From assembly GCA_000168995.1 (NCBI GenBank), contig AAUX01000001.1, positions 806,001-870,000 of the forward strand: a stretch of DNA of 64,000 nucleotides. Direction: 5' to 3'. The translations under genes were made by a program, and so were the position numbers. Below, piece by piece: positions 18,358 to 29,212 of this stretch (position 1 is the stretch's first letter; each line of letters starts with the position of its first letter). This DNA comes from Methylophilales bacterium HTCC2181. Its GTDB lineage: Bacteria > Pseudomonadota > Gammaproteobacteria > Burkholderiales > Methylophilaceae. The notes beneath the pieces were generated by a model. It saw only the letters and a program-made list of their open reading frames with translations. It had not been told where the DNA came from and did not search any database.

Positions 18358-19377
18358 ATGCTTAAATACCTAATTAAAAGAATACTGTGGATGTTTCCAA
18401 TGTTAATTGGAATTAGCCTTATCTCGTTTTTTATTATGCATCTAGCTCCAGGTGATGTTACGTCAAATGAATCATCATTTAATCCCAAAGCATCAGAGGA
18501 GTCGAGGCAGAAGCTGAGAGAATTATACAATCTCGATAAACCGGTCATGGTTCAATATGGTTTGTGGTTAAAGCGTATAGTAAAGTTAGATTTTGGAAGG
18601 TCTTTTTCCTCCCATCAACGACCGGTGCTTTGGGAAGAAAAAGACAAGAACGGAAATATTACAAAGGGCTTAATTCAAGAGTCTTTGCCTATTACTTTAT
18701 TAATAAATCTTTTAGGTATTTTTATTATTTTTTCTATATCTATTGTCTTGGGAACTGCCTCGGCAATAAAGCAAAATACTTGGGTCGATCGATCGATAAC
18801 TCTATTCGTTTTTGTCGGCTTTGCCATACCTGGCTTTTGGCTTGCCCTACTCCTAATGTACTGGACTGGTGTGGCCAATCAATGGCTGCCAATATCAGGC
18901 CTTCATAGCCAAGGCTATTTATCACTTGATTTATTTTCACAAACTCTCGATCTACTTAAGCACCTTGTCTTACCAGTATTTGTTTCATCGCTCAGCGGTT
19001 TAGCTGGCATATCATTGTATGTAAGAAATGGTATGCTGGATGTATTGCATCAGGACTTTATAACAACAGCCCGATCAAAAGGGTTGAGTGAAAAAAGAGT
19101 AATATTTGTGCATGCCCTTAAAAATGCCATTCTCCCTCTAATAACTATTGTCGGATTATCCATACCTGGTTTAATCGGCGGATCCGTTATTGCCGAGTCA
19201 ATCTTTGCTATTCCTGGGATGGGTAAATTATTTTATGATTCTGTTTTAATGCGAGATTTTCCAGTAATCATGGGAATACTTACTATCGGTTCAGTCTTAA
19301 CTTTATTTGGTAATCTTCTAGCAGATCTTGGTTATGCATGGGCTGATCCACGAGTTCGTAAAGGTATTATAAAATGA
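18358..19377 (+). CDS. Peptide ABC transporter permease, DppB/OppB type
   Basis: A 339-residue inner-membrane permease with six predicted helices. The N-terminal RILWMFPMLIGISLISFFIM is typical of OppB-type permeases. The EAA loop near residue 230-250 (TARSKGLSEKRVIFVHALKNAILPL) contacts the ATPase. It starts 3 bases after the substrate-binding gene and overlaps the next permease by 4 bases. Confidence 0.9.
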   Translation: MLKYLIKRILWMFPMLIGISLISFFIMHLAPGDVTSNESSFNPKASEESRQKLRELYNLDKPVMVQYGLWLKRIVKLDFGRSFSSHQRPVLWEEKDKNGNITKGLIQESLPITLLINLLGIFIIFSISIVLGTASAIKQNTWVDRSITLFVFVGFAIPGFWLALLLMYWTGVANQWLPISGLHSQGYLSLDLFSQTLDLLKHLVLPVFVSSLSGLAGISLYVRNGMLDVLHQDFITTARSKGLSEKRVIFVHALKNAILPLITIVGLSIPGLIGGSVIAESIFAIPGMGKLFYDSVLMRDFPVIMGILTIGSVLTLFGNLLADLGYAWADPRVRKGIIK

Positions 19378-20192
19378 GGAAAATCATTCGAAATCCTCTG
19401 GCCTTATCTGGATTAATCATTATTTTTTTGATTCTAGTTCTGGCTCTATTTGCGCCCATCATTGCCCCTTATGACCCGAATTTTATTGATATAGAGTCTA
19501 TATTAATCGCTCCATCATTAAGCCATCTGATGGGTACTGATGGTCTTGGACGCGATGTATTTTCACGAATGCTCTTTGGCGCAAGAATTTCATTGCTAGT
19601 AGGTTTTGTTGCTGTAGGCATTGCTACTGCAATTGGAGTTATCCTTGGTTCAGTTGCTGGGTACTATAGGGGGTGGTTAGACTCACTAATCATGAGATTG
19701 GTAGACATTATGCTATCTATCCCATCTTTCTTTCTAATATTAGCGGTGATAGCGTTTTTAACGCCATCTATATGGAATATTATGATTGTTATTGGATTGA
19801 CTTCTTGGATGGGGGTTACCAGGCTAGTAAGAGCAGAGTTTTTTAGTCTAAGACAAAGAGAGTATGTAATGGCAGCGCAAACAATGGGTGCCAGTGATTT
19901 GAAAATCATTACGAAACACTTATTACCAAACAGTCTCACGCCTATTATTGTAAGCTCCGTTCTAGGCATAGCAAGCGCAGTTTTAGTTGAATCAGGATTA
20001 AGCTTTCTAGGACTTGGAGTTCAGGCACCAACAGCATCATGGGGTAATATACTCACAGATGGTAAGGAGTATATCCAGTTTGCATGGTGGCTTTCATTAT
20101 TTCCGGGTATGGCTATTCTGCTTACAGTATTAGGTTATAATTTATTAGGGGAAGGGTTGCGTGATGCAATGGATCCTAAAAATAACAACTAA
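19374..20192 (+). CDS. Peptide ABC transporter permease, DppC/OppC type
   Basis: A 272-residue permease with an N-terminal helix followed by the [17 protein letters not shown] signature of OppC-type proteins. The EAA loop reads [20 protein letters not shown]. It pairs with the preceding OppB-type gene. The operon appears to stop here, because the next gene is fabI, so the two ATPases needed for uptake must be encoded elsewhere. Confidence 0.9.
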   Translation: MRKIIRNPLALSGLIIIFLILVLALFAPIIAPYDPNFIDIESILIAPSLSHLMGTDGLGRDVFSRMLFGARISLLVGFVAVGIATAIGVILGSVAGYYRGWLDSLIMRLVDIMLSIPSFFLILAVIAFLTPSIWNIMIVIGLTSWMGVTRLVRAEFFSLRQREYVMAAQTMGASDLKIITKHLLPNSLTPIIVSSVLGIASAVLVESGLSFLGLGVQAPTASWGNILTDGKEYIQFAWWLSLFPGMAILLTVLGYNLLGEGLRDAMDPKNNN

Positions 20193-20212
20193 TTATAGAA
20201 AGAAGACTAAAA

Positions 20213-20995
20213 ATGGGATTTCTGAATGGTAAGAAAGTATTAATACTAGGATTGCTAAGTGACAGATCGATTGCTTTCGGTATTGCTTCTGCAATGAAGG
20301 AGCAAGGTGCTGAGCTTGCATTCACCTATCAGATGGAAAAGCATCAAGGAAGAGTGGAAAAATTAGCATCAAACTTTGACTCTAAAATTGTACTGCCGTG
20401 CGACGTAGGAAGTGACTCACATATAAATGATTTATTTCCCAAGTTAAGTAAGTATTGGGATAAATTTGATATTTTGGTACATTCAGTGGCCTTTGTTCCT
20501 AAAGAAGCGCTGGCTGGCGATTTTGTCCAATCGACTACGAGAGAGAATTTTTCTATAGCTCATGACATAAGCTCATACAGCTTCACTGCACTAGCTAAAG
20601 CATCTCTACCTTACCTTAATGAAAATGCTAGCTTACTTACGGTTAGCTACCTTGGTGCAGAGAGAACAATGCCCAATTATAATGTTATGGGTTTAGCCAA
20701 AGCTAGCTTAGAAGCAAATGTTCGCTATATGTCGCACAGCCTTGGTAGTAAAGGCATCAGAGTTAATGCAGTTTCAGCAGGACCAATCAAAACCCTAGCT
20801 GCATCGGGGATTGCGAATTTTGACAAAATGATTGGTTACAATGAAAAACATGCTGCATTGAAAAGGAATGTCACGATTAATGAAGTAGGAAATGCTGCCG
20901 CTTTCTTGTGTAGCGATTTGGCTAGTGGAATTACTGGTGAAATTACCTATGTAGACGGTGGGATGAACATTACTGCAGCAGGGACTATTGATTAG
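20213..20995 (+). CDS. fabI: Enoyl-[acyl-carrier-protein] reductase (NADH)
   Basis: A 260-residue short-chain dehydrogenase of the FabI type, catalysing the last reduction of fatty acid elongation. The N-terminal [13 protein letters not shown] motif binds NADH. The catalytic Tyr lies in the [21 protein letters not shown] region with the Y-x6-K spacing. The C-terminus ends ITYVDGGMN as usual. It converges on ppiD with an 11-base overlap. Confidence 0.93.
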   Translation: MGFLNGKKVLILGLLSDRSIAFGIASAMKEQGAELAFTYQMEKHQGRVEKLASNFDSKIVLPCDVGSDSHINDLFPKLSKYWDKFDILVHSVAFVPKEALAGDFVQSTTRENFSIAHDISSYSFTALAKASLPYLNENASLLTVSYLGAERTMPNYNVMGLAKASLEANVRYMSHSLGSKGIRVNAVSAGPIKTLAASGIANFDKMIGYNEKHAALKRNVTINEVGNAAAFLCSDLASGITGEITYVDGGMNITAAGTID

Positions 20996-22868
20996 AGCTT
21001 AAAACCTTGGGGTTGATCTTAATCTTTGCATCAGCCCTTAAATCGTCGATATAAGCAGCTTGTATAGCACCTTTTAATGCCTTCTCGTATTCTTCTCTAT
21101 ACAAATCAACCGAAAGTTCATCAGTGACATCCTCATCCACTACATTATTGATTTTAATTACAAAAAATTCACCTTTAAGATCGTAAAAACCGGAATAAGC
21201 AGGTAATTCGCTTGTATCTATCTGAAAAATTTTCTTAACAAGCTGATCCGAAAGTCCTTGTTTGTCTATCCTGTCAATAACAAGCTCGTCAAACCATTCA
21301 ACTTTCTTCTTCTTACTTTTTAAATCCTCAACCAACATGTTCCCGTCTTCAATTATTAGTTCTTGGCTTTTTCTTTCAATAATTAAATCAACAACTTGTT
21401 CTTTAATGTCATTTAACGGTTGTAAAGCTGATGGACTAAAATCAATAACACGCGCCGACACTAAATTATTTGGAGACACCTCAATAGCTAATGTGTTTGT
21501 TTTTGATTCAATAGACTCACTAGAAAATATTTCATTAGCAAAAGCATCGTTATTGAAAAATCTCTTTGCATCATCAAGGCTTAACCATTGGCTCTGCTGA
21601 ACCTCTAATCCAAATTTTTGTGCCACAACAGACAGATCATCAGAATTCTCATACACGGTATTATTAAAATTTTCTGCATTAGTTGCGTATTGATCAAGGG
21701 CTTTCCCATAAAGAAGCTCTCCTTTGATTTGAGTCTTAATTTTGTCAAAACTAACTTGCTCGCCTTTAATATCCGTAAGCTTGATGATATGAAGACCAAA
21801 TTCTGTTTCCACTAACCCAGATAAACCATCAACTTTTAGTCCAAATACTGCATCTGCAAATGGTTTAACCATATCGCCACGGGAGAAAAAGCCAAGGTCA
21901 CCTCCCTGCTTTGCTGATTCTGTATCTTGAGAAAGCTCTTTAACCTTGTTTTCAAAAATTTTAGGTGATTTTTTAATCTCATTTAGTGTTGTTTGGGCTA
22001 AATCTCTTATCCTGGCTTTTTCTTCAAAATCAATACCTGGCTGATATGCAAATAATATATGCTTGGCTCTTCTCTGCTGATTAGCTTCAAACTTACCCTT
22101 ATTGGCATCAAAGAATTGCCTTGCCTCTTCATTTGATACAGAGATGGTTGGGACAATACCTGCTACTGAGTAAATCAAAAACTCTATTTTAACTCTATCT
22201 GGCATAATAAAGTTTGATGTATTTTCATCGTAAAACTGCTTTACCTCATCGTCTGTTGGTTTAATTTTCTTTTTGTAGTCATCCAGCCTTATCTCATGCA
22301 GACTAATATCCCTCTTTTGGTACGCAAGGTTAACCAGTGGTTGTGTGATCTCATTGGGTACGTATATGAGGCGATTAATGCTGTCTTTGGCCTGTTGGGT
22401 AGCCATTTGAGTGCGTATCCTATCCTCAAGCTTTTTTGGCGTTAAATTATTATACTGAACAATCTGATCGTATCGTTCCTGGGAAAATTTACCATTTTCT
22501 TGAAAATCAGGCATACCCACAATGTATGAACTTAGCTGCTCATTACTAATAACAAATCCATTTTTATCAATAGATTGATTCATAAGCTCTGTCGATATGA
22601 GATTGTCTAAAACAGCTTTTTTAAATTCAGGGGAGTCAAATAGAGCTGGGTCAGTGTTCGGGTCAGTCATTTGTTCACGGATCATTGCCTCGGTATTTTG
22701 ATACTGTTGAGCAGAGATATCTACGCCATTAACTTTGGCAATGTATACATTTGACCCTACCGAGCTAAGATATGAGTCTATTCCAAACAAGGCGAAAGGA
22801 ATAATTATGATTGCTAAAATTACTTTTGCTAATTTAGAATCAGTGCTATTTCTTATTTTATCTAACAT
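20985..22868 (-). CDS. ppiD: Periplasmic folding chaperone PpiD (SurA/parvulin type)
   Basis: A 627-residue inner-membrane-anchored chaperone. A single helix near residues 15-35 is followed by a SurA-N-like region, a parvulin PPIase domain around residues 265-365 ([39 protein letters not shown]) and a long C-terminal arm. It assists newly exported proteins at the Sec translocon. The parvulin domain of PpiD is usually weakly active. It is transcribed toward fabI, downstream of the tRNA pair and their terminator. Confidence 0.9.
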   Translation of the reverse strand: MLDKIRNSTDSKLAKVILAIIIIPFALFGIDSYLSSVGSNVYIAKVNGVDISAQQYQNTEAMIREQMTDPNTDPALFDSPEFKKAVLDNLISTELMNQSIDKNGFVISNEQLSSYIVGMPDFQENGKFSQERYDQIVQYNNLTPKKLEDRIRTQMATQQAKDSINRLIYVPNEITQPLVNLAYQKRDISLHEIRLDDYKKKIKPTDDEVKQFYDENTSNFIMPDRVKIEFLIYSVAGIVPTISVSNEEARQFFDANKGKFEANQQRRAKHILFAYQPGIDFEEKARIRDLAQTTLNEIKKSPKIFENKVKELSQDTESAKQGGDLGFFSRGDMVKPFADAVFGLKVDGLSGLVETEFGLHIIKLTDIKGEQVSFDKIKTQIKGELLYGKALDQYATNAENFNNTVYENSDDLSVVAQKFGLEVQQSQWLSLDDAKRFFNNDAFANEIFSSESIESKTNTLAIEVSPNNLVSARVIDFSPSALQPLNDIKEQVVDLIIERKSQELIIEDGNMLVEDLKSKKKKVEWFDELVIDRIDKQGLSDQLVKKIFQIDTSELPAYSGFYDLKGEFFVIKINNVVDEDVTDELSVDLYREEYEKALKGAIQAAYIDDLRADAKIKINPKVLSSNQ

Positions 22869-22934
22869 AATTTTATTACCTATTTTTAACTTCTAATTAA
22901 TTGACCGAGCTATTAAATAAAAGGTTCTTTCTCA

Positions 22935-22964
22935 TATTAAAAAAGGCGAACTTTCATTCGCCTT
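22935..22964 (-). terminator. Rho-independent terminator of the tRNA-Val/tRNA-Asp unit
   Basis: On the minus strand a perfect 8-base-pair stem, AAGGCGAA/TTCGCCTT (22943-22950 with 22957-22964), has a 6-base loop and is followed by a T run. It sits 10 bases past the 3' end of tRNA-Asp. Confidence 0.85.
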
Positions 22965-22974
22965 AATTAAGTAT

Positions 22975-23051
22975 TGGCGGAGTGGACGGGACTCGAACCC
23001 GCGACCCCCGGCGTGACAGGCCGGTATTCTAACCAACTGAACTACCACTCC
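22975..23051 (-). tRNA. tRNA-Asp (GTC)
   Basis: A 77-base cloverleaf on the minus strand with encoded CCA. The acceptor is GGAGTGG/CCACTCC, the anticodon GTC lies in CTGTCAC, and the T loop is GTTCGAGTC. It is directly downstream of tRNA-Val with a 4-base spacer, so both are cut from one transcript. Confidence 0.95.
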
Positions 23052-23055
23052 ATAA

Positions 23056-23131
23056 TGGTGGGTGCTACAGGGGTCGAACCTGTGACATTCGCCTTGTAAG
23101 GGCGACGCTCTACCAGCTGAGCTAAGCACCC
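23056..23131 (-). tRNA. tRNA-Val (TAC)
   Basis: A 76-base cloverleaf on the minus strand with encoded CCA. The acceptor is GGGTGCT/AGCACCC, the anticodon TAC lies in CTTACAA, and the T loop is GTTCGAACC. It is followed by tRNA-Asp. Confidence 0.95.
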
Positions 23132-23205
23132 AAATTCCCCAGAATTTGAGCTCGCCATTTTACAATATACTTTTAAACAAAGCTAGCGAAAACCCTCTAT
23201 ATTTT

Positions 23206-25608
23206 TTAATGCGCGACCGTTTTATTCTCACGAACTAACTTTTTACCCTGGCTTCGTGGTTTAGCCTTCATGTCTTCACTGCTTTGTTGAGGCATTCTTG
23301 TTAAAGCAATTTCTAATACCTTGTCAATCCATTGGGTTGGAATAATTTCTAACTGACTCTTTATTTCATCAGGGATGTCAGCCAAATCCTTAGCGTTTTG
23401 CTCAGGAATAATAACTGTTTTAATGTTCCCCCTATGCGCAGCTAAAAGCTTTTCCTTTAATCCACCTATAGGTAAAACCTCTCCACGCAATGTGATTTCA
23501 CCTGTCATAGCAACGTCAGACCTTACTGGTATACCTGTTAATGATGAAATGATTGCTGTGGTGATACCGATACCGGCACTTGGCCCATCTTTGGGGGTAG
23601 CTCCTTCAGGAAAATGAATGTGAATATCCTTTTTTTCATGAAAAAACTCATCAATACCTAGTCGTTTAGCTCGATTTCTAACCACACTTAATGCTGCATG
23701 AATTGATTCCTGCATAACATCACCAAGCTTTCCAGTAAGAATAGTTTTTCCTTTTCCTGGAAGCTCTACTGTCTCGATTGTCAAAAGCTCACCTCCAACC
23801 TGTGTCCACGCCAAGCCAGTGACTTGACCTATTTGGTTCTTTTTGGCAGCCAAACCAATGTCATAAATCTTCACTCCCAGATAGTCGGCAATATTTTTAT
23901 TGCTTACAACTATTTTTGTCGGTTTTTTCATTGATGCGATAGCTTTAACCACTTTTCGACAAATTTTAGCAATCTCTTGCTCCAATCGTCTGACTCCGGC
24001 TTCCCTAGTATAAAACTGCACAATATCTTTTACAGCTCTGTCCGTGATGTTAAGCTCCGATTTCTTAAGGCCGTTATTCTCAAATTGCTTAGGTATAAGG
24101 TATTTGTGTGCGATGCTAATCTTTTCCTGTTCGGTATAGCCAGCAAGTCTAATAATCTCCATTCGATCTAGTAATGGCTCAGGTATGTTCATAGAGTTGG
24201 CAGTAGCTACAAACATAACGTCTGATAAGTCATACTCTATTTCCGCATAATGATCAGTAAATGTGTGATTTTGTTCGGGGTCTAACACCTCTAATAAAGC
24301 CGAAGACGGGTCACCTCTAAAATCCTGACCCATTTTATCCACCTCATCAAGAAGGAATAAAGGGTTATTTGAGTTGACTTTAGTCATATTTTGTAAAATT
24401 TTTCCAGGCATAGAGCCAATATAGGTTCTTCTGTGACCCCTAATTTCAGCCTCATCTCTTACACCACCTAATGCCATACGAACAAATTTTCTGTTAATGG
24501 CTTTTGCAATACTTTGACCTAAAGATGTTTTTCCTACTCCAGGAGGGCCGACAAGGCAAAGTATTGGGGCCTTGGACTTACCAACTCGATTTTGGACAGC
24601 TAAGTACTCTACGATACGCTCTTTTACCTTTTCCAGGCCATAGTGATCTGCATCTAAATTGATTTCAGCATTATTTAGATCGTGGTTTATCTCAGATTTT
24701 TTGTTCCATGGAAGAGAAATAATGGTTTCTATGTAGGTCCTAACAACAGAAGCTTCAGCAGACATTGGGGACATTAATTTTAGTTTTTTTAATTCTGACA
24801 AACACTTTTCTAACCCCTCCTCACTCATCCCCGCATCTTTAATTTTTTGTTCAAGCTCTTCAAGCTCAGCATTTTCATCTTGCTCACCTAGCTCTTTTTG
24901 TATCGCTTTGACTTGTTCGTTGAGATAGTATTCTCTTTGTGACTTTTCCATCTGATTCTTAACTCTGCCGCGAATTTTTTTCTCGACCTGAAGTATATCA
25001 ATTTCAGCTTCCATGATATTTAATAACAAATCTAGACGGGATCTTATGTCGAACGTTTCTAGGATGTTTTGTTTTTCTGAAAGCTTAAGCGTTAAATTAG
25101 CTGCAATCGAATCAGCAAGTCTTCCTGGCTCAGTTATAGCTGTAAGTGAAGTAAGGATCTCTGGTGGGATTTTTTTGTTTAATTTCACATACTGATCAAA
25201 TTGTGAAAAAACAGAACGCATAAAAGCCATCGTTTTTTTGTCTTTACGCTCTTTAATCGGAAGCAGGCTGATATCCGCTGACCAATAACTACCTTTTTCA
25301 TTAAATTTAATGACATTGGCTCTATCAAGACCTTCGACTAATACCTTAACGGTACCATCAGGTAGTTTTAACATCTGTAATATTGTTGCTACTGTACCAA
25401 CCTTATATAAATCTTTGATAGCAGGCTCATCTTTACTGGCATTTTTTTGCGCAACTAAAAAAATCTTTTTATCGCCATTGTTTGCTTCCTCAATAGCTTG
25501 TATTGATTTTTCTCGACCCACAAATAGCGGTATAACTAGTTGTGGGTAAACAACTACATCCCTTAAGGGAAGCATTGGTAAAAGTTGGTTGTCAGTGTCT
25601 TTTTTCAT
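23206..25608 (-). CDS. lon: ATP-dependent protease La
   Basis: An 800-residue LonA protease, full length. It has an N-terminal LON substrate domain (about 10-205), AAA+ ATPase with Walker A GPPGVGKTSLG near residue 355 and Walker B FLLDEVDK, and a C-terminal serine/lysine protease domain with the catalytic Ser in DGPSAGIGI. It degrades misfolded and regulatory proteins in the cytoplasm. It follows clpX on the same strand after 78 bases; a 16-base palindrome lies in that gap. Confidence 0.96.
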   Translation of the reverse strand: MKKDTDNQLLPMLPLRDVVVYPQLVIPLFVGREKSIQAIEEANNGDKKIFLVAQKNASKDEPAIKDLYKVGTVATILQMLKLPDGTVKVLVEGLDRANVIKFNEKGSYWSADISLLPIKERKDKKTMAFMRSVFSQFDQYVKLNKKIPPEILTSLTAITEPGRLADSIAANLTLKLSEKQNILETFDIRSRLDLLLNIMEAEIDILQVEKKIRGRVKNQMEKSQREYYLNEQVKAIQKELGEQDENAELEELEQKIKDAGMSEEGLEKCLSELKKLKLMSPMSAEASVVRTYIETIISLPWNKKSEINHDLNNAEINLDADHYGLEKVKERIVEYLAVQNRVGKSKAPILCLVGPPGVGKTSLGQSIAKAINRKFVRMALGGVRDEAEIRGHRRTYIGSMPGKILQNMTKVNSNNPLFLLDEVDKMGQDFRGDPSSALLEVLDPEQNHTFTDHYAEIEYDLSDVMFVATANSMNIPEPLLDRMEIIRLAGYTEQEKISIAHKYLIPKQFENNGLKKSELNITDRAVKDIVQFYTREAGVRRLEQEIAKICRKVVKAIASMKKPTKIVVSNKNIADYLGVKIYDIGLAAKKNQIGQVTGLAWTQVGGELLTIETVELPGKGKTILTGKLGDVMQESIHAALSVVRNRAKRLGIDEFFHEKKDIHIHFPEGATPKDGPSAGIGITTAIISSLTGIPVRSDVAMTGEITLRGEVLPIGGLKEKLLAAHRGNIKTVIIPEQNAKDLADIPDEIKSQLEIIPTQWIDKVLEIALTRMPQQSSEDMKAKPRSQGKKLVRENKTVAH

Positions 25609-25624
25609 TATTTTTTTTTGATTT

Positions 25625-25640
25625 TTAAGTTATAACTTAA
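25625..25640. promoter_or_regulatory. 16-base perfect palindrome upstream of lon
   Basis: TTAAGTTATAACTTAA, 17 bases before the lon ATG, in the clpX-lon gap. It is AT-only apart from one G and one C, so it could be a protein-binding site or chance. No sigma32-type promoter was recognised by eye. Confidence 0.3.
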
Positions 25641-25686
25641 GTTAAGTATGGTGATGTTTATAAAAATTACAAGGGTGTTGCAACGC

Positions 25687-26964
25687 TCATTTTACTTGCT
25701 GTTGCTTGTCCTTTTCAACAAAGATCATTAAGGGTTTGGTGTTATCTGTAATAACATTCCCGTCAATCACAACTTTTTCTAGATCTTTGGTTGTTGGTAA
25801 TTCGAACATAGTTTCTTTGAGTGCAATTTCAAGTATGGAGCGAAGTCCGCGTGCACCAGACTTTCTTTCAAGTGCTTTTTCAGCAATAGCCTCTAATGCT
25901 TCAGGCCTAAAATCTAATTCTACCCCCTCAATGCGAAATAACTTTTTAAACTGCTTGGTGAGAGCGTTTTTAGGTTCAGTTAAAATTCTTATTAAAGCTT
26001 CTTTGTCTAAACTTTCAAGTGTTGTAATTACAGGGAGTCTCCCGATAAACTCAGGGATCAATCCAAACCTAATTAGATCTTCAGATTGAACATTCTTAAC
26101 AACGTCGCCAAAAGCCTTTACGTCTGACTTTCCTTGAACTTCAGCACCAAAACCAATACTATTTTTTTCAGTTCTTTCTTTAATAATCTTTTCTAGCCCA
26201 TCAAAAGCTCCCCCACATATAAACAAAATATTGGTTGTATCAATTTGAACGAATTCTTGGTTAGGATGCTTACGGCCGCCTTGGGGTGGAACTGAAGCAA
26301 CGGTTCCCTCAATTAACTTTAAAAGGGCTTGTTGCACGCCTTCTCCAGATACATCTCTGGTTATTGATGGGTTGTCAGTTTTTCTTGAAATTTTGTCAAC
26401 CTCATCAATATACACAATGCCTTTTTGTGCTTTATCTATATCGTAATCGCAGCGTTGGAGCAACTTCTGCATAATATTTTCTACGTCTTCGCCAACATAG
26501 CCAGCTTCAGTTAGAGTGGTTGCATCGGCCATCACAAAAGGTACTTGTAATAAATCTGCTAAAGTTTGCGCAAGAAGAGTCTTACCCGACCCCGTTGGTC
26601 CGATAAATAAAATATTGCTTTTTGAAATCTTCACATCGGACAGTTCATCCTTGTGATCTGACACTTGAAGTCTCTTATAATGATTGTAAACCGCTACTGC
26701 TAAACTTTTTTTTGCTTCTTCTTGTCCTATAACATGCTCATCTAACTTAAGAAAAAGTTCTTTTGGCTTCAGTAATGTAAGTTCATCTGAGGACGTTATT
26801 TCTGTATCACCTCCTTGTAACTCTTCCTTGATGATGTCATTACATAGCTCTACACATTCATCACATATAAATACCGAAGGCCCGGCTATAAGTTTCTTAA
26901 CTTCACCCTGGTTTTTACCGCAGAATGAGCAAAGTAGAATTTTTTCTTGATCTTTATCAGACAT
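25687..26964 (-). CDS. clpX: ATP-dependent Clp protease ATP-binding subunit ClpX
   Basis: A 425-residue AAA+ unfoldase that feeds substrates to ClpP. The N-terminal zinc-binding domain has four Cys (CSFCG near residue 12 and CDECVELC near 34-41). Walker A is [12 protein letters not shown] near residue 119, with GYVGEDVE and RSGARGLR motifs. The IGF-type ClpP-binding loop is visible as ENSIGFGAE. It follows clpP after 9 bases. Confidence 0.96.
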   Translation of the reverse strand: MSDKDQEKILLCSFCGKNQGEVKKLIAGPSVFICDECVELCNDIIKEELQGGDTEITSSDELTLLKPKELFLKLDEHVIGQEEAKKSLAVAVYNHYKRLQVSDHKDELSDVKISKSNILFIGPTGSGKTLLAQTLADLLQVPFVMADATTLTEAGYVGEDVENIMQKLLQRCDYDIDKAQKGIVYIDEVDKISRKTDNPSITRDVSGEGVQQALLKLIEGTVASVPPQGGRKHPNQEFVQIDTTNILFICGGAFDGLEKIIKERTEKNSIGFGAEVQGKSDVKAFGDVVKNVQSEDLIRFGLIPEFIGRLPVITTLESLDKEALIRILTEPKNALTKQFKKLFRIEGVELDFRPEALEAIAEKALERKSGARGLRSILEIALKETMFELPTTKDLEKVVIDGNVITDNTKPLMIFVEKDKQQQVK

Positions 26965-26973
26965 GATATTGTT

Positions 26974-27603
26974 TTATTTAACGTCAGAGCGGCTGGAGAT
27001 AACCTTATCTATTAATCCGTACTCCATAGCATCTTTAGCGCTCATAAAATTATCCCTATCCGTATCTTTAGAGACTTTTTCCAATGATTGGCCTGAGTGC
27101 TCTGCCATAATTTTATTTAGCTTTTCTTTGAGATATAAAATTTCCTTAGCGTGAATTTCTATATCGGATGCTTGCCCTTGAAAACCACCTAATGGTTGGT
27201 GGATCATCACTCTAGAGTTAGGAAGGCTAAAACGCTTTTTAGCTGCACCAGCAGTGAGCAATAATGCCCCCATACTTGCAGCCTGGCCGATACATAACGT
27301 ACTGATATCAGGCTTAATAAACTGCATTGTGTCATAAATAGCCATGCCAGCCGTTACTGACCCTCCTGGCGAATTTATATAAAGAGAAATATCTTTGTCT
27401 GGATTTTCAGCCTCAAGGAATAGAAGTTGAGCAACTACGACATTCGCAGTCATATCGTCTACAGGACCAACCAAAAAAACCACACGCTCTTTTAAAAGTC
27501 TTGAATATATGTCATATGATCGCTCTCCTCTTCCACTTTGTTCAACAACCATAGGAATATAGCCAAGATTATTTGCTGAGAAAGTGCTAATTGATTGAGT
27601 CAT
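26974..27603 (-). CDS. clpP: ATP-dependent Clp protease proteolytic subunit
   Basis: A 209-residue serine protease. The catalytic Ser is in [11 protein letters not shown], the His in [11 protein letters not shown], and the Asp in the following helix region. It forms the tetradecameric chamber used with ClpX. It lies in the standard tig-clpP-clpX-lon order, 22 bases after tig. Confidence 0.96.
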   Translation of the reverse strand: MTQSISTFSANNLGYIPMVVEQSGRGERSYDIYSRLLKERVVFLVGPVDDMTANVVVAQLLFLEAENPDKDISLYINSPGGSVTAGMAIYDTMQFIKPDISTLCIGQAASMGALLLTAGAAKKRFSLPNSRVMIHQPLGGFQGQASDIEIHAKEILYLKEKLNKIMAEHSGQSLEKVSKDTDRDNFMSAKDAMEYGLIDKVISSRSDVK

Positions 27604-27625
27604 AAGTTTTGGATGTCCTTTGGTT

Positions 27626-28936
27626 TTAATTGAATTGACCTGCCAAAACCAAATCTAGTTCTATTTTTTTTGTTTCTTTTTTACATTGACCAACAAACCA
27701 ATCAACGACATTGTCTTCGGTAGCCAATGATTTTGGCTCATCAAGCCTTTTTTCATCTTCGTAAAACCATTTGATGGCTTGAGCTGAATCATCATAATTC
27801 GATGAAAACTCTTCAACTTTTGCTTTAATCTGTTCTGCATTTGCCTGAAGTGAATGAGTATCAACGATCTTGCCTAAGATAATTCTTAGTTTGCAGGCTG
27901 TCTTTGCATTTTCTTCAAACATTGAAGGCTCTAACTTAATATCTTTTGGATCCATACCTTGTCTTTGAAGGTTTTGGTAAGTGCTTTGCGCTAATCTGTT
28001 AACTTCGCCTCCTACCAGTGCCTTAGGAAGATCAAAACTATGACCCTCTACCAATGCGGTAAATACTTGCTGTTTCAGGTTGGCTTTGGTTCTTCTGTCT
28101 GATTCTTGTTCAAGAGACTTTTTTATCTCTTCATTCATTTTTTTAAGGTCGCCATCAGCAACTCCTAGACTTTTAGCAAAGTCTTCATCTATTTTAGGTA
28201 GCGTGGGTTCTTGAACTTCTTTAAGCGTAACAACATACTCCACATCTTTACCAGCTAGCTCTTTTGGTTCATGAGTTTTAGGATATTTTACTGTAAAAGC
28301 TTTCGTTTCTCCTGCCTTTAAACCGACCAATGCAGTATCAAATCCTTTGACACGGCTGGGATCTCCCATAATAAATTCTAATGGCTCCGTACCTGATGAC
28401 TCAGCAACCTTTCCATCAATGGCTGATTGCATAAGTGCCATGACTTTATCTTCCATTTTTGACGCACGAGCTACCTTATTATAAACAGCTCGTTGTTTAG
28501 CAATCACATCAATTGTTTTTTTTACGTCAGCGGCTGAAATGGCAGTTTCGTATTGAGTTATTTTTTGTTTTTTTAAATCAGTAAGCTTAAATTCTGGGAA
28601 AACTTCGAATGTCGCTGTAAATTCAAAATCTGCATTTACTTTATCAAGTGGTTCGTGTCGTATATCTGGCATCCCTGCAACACGTAAATTATTTTCTTGA
28701 ACAATCTCTCCAAACTTACTTTCAATGGCTTTTGAATAAATCTCACCTCTAACATCGCCACCATGCTGTTGTTCAACAATTTTCATTGGCACCTTTCCAG
28801 GCCGATAACCTTTAAAGCGTGCAGTTTTAAGAATTTGTTGAAGTCTTTGGGTTATTTCATTTTGAAAAGAGGCGATTGGAACCATCGCTTTTACTCTTCT
28901 TTCTATACCACTTATCTTTTCAACTACTTCAGCCAT
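27626..28936 (-). CDS. tig: Trigger factor
   Basis: A 436-residue ribosome-associated chaperone. The ribosome-binding loop ([10 protein letters not shown], family GFRxGKxP) is near residues 39-48. An FKBP-type PPIase domain with [13 protein letters not shown] follows, then the C-terminal chaperone arms. It is first of the tig-clpP-clpX-lon run and sits next to a tRNA-Leu gene on the same strand. Confidence 0.95.
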   Translation of the reverse strand: MAEVVEKISGIERRVKAMVPIASFQNEITQRLQQILKTARFKGYRPGKVPMKIVEQQHGGDVRGEIYSKAIESKFGEIVQENNLRVAGMPDIRHEPLDKVNADFEFTATFEVFPEFKLTDLKKQKITQYETAISAADVKKTIDVIAKQRAVYNKVARASKMEDKVMALMQSAIDGKVAESSGTEPLEFIMGDPSRVKGFDTALVGLKAGETKAFTVKYPKTHEPKELAGKDVEYVVTLKEVQEPTLPKIDEDFAKSLGVADGDLKKMNEEIKKSLEQESDRRTKANLKQQVFTALVEGHSFDLPKALVGGEVNRLAQSTYQNLQRQGMDPKDIKLEPSMFEENAKTACKLRIILGKIVDTHSLQANAEQIKAKVEEFSSNYDDSAQAIKWFYEDEKRLDEPKSLATEDNVVDWFVGQCKKETKKIELDLVLAGQFN

Positions 28937-28957
28937 ATTAATTTCCTAGGTAAATAA

Positions 28958-29042
28958 TGGTGCGAAAGGAGAGACTCGAACTCTCACGCCTTGCGGCGCT
29001 GGAACCTAAATCCAGTGCGTCTACCAATTCCGCCACTCTCGC
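28958..29042 (-). tRNA. tRNA-Leu (TAG)
   Basis: An 85-base class II tRNA on the minus strand with encoded CCA. The acceptor is GCGAGAG/CTTTCGC (one G-U), the anticodon loop is TTTAGGT (anticodon TAG), there is a long variable arm (GCGCCGCAAGGCGT), and the T loop is GTTCGAGTC. Confidence 0.95.
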
Positions 29043-29212
29043 AAATTCAAAAATTTTCAATCGCGTATTATATCAGCATACTTATTATACGTAAGGAATA
29101 ATTCTATGTATTTTTAATCTCACATTTAGCATGTATTCATTTAAAATGATCTTAATTATGACAACTATTATTAATCACAATTCTCCGCAAACTACTTTAA
29201 GAATTTAACTTC

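Noticed and set aside
22932-23129. 65-codon open frame on the minus strand
   Set aside because: It lies across the terminator and both tRNA genes; the frame is a by-product of the tRNA sequences.
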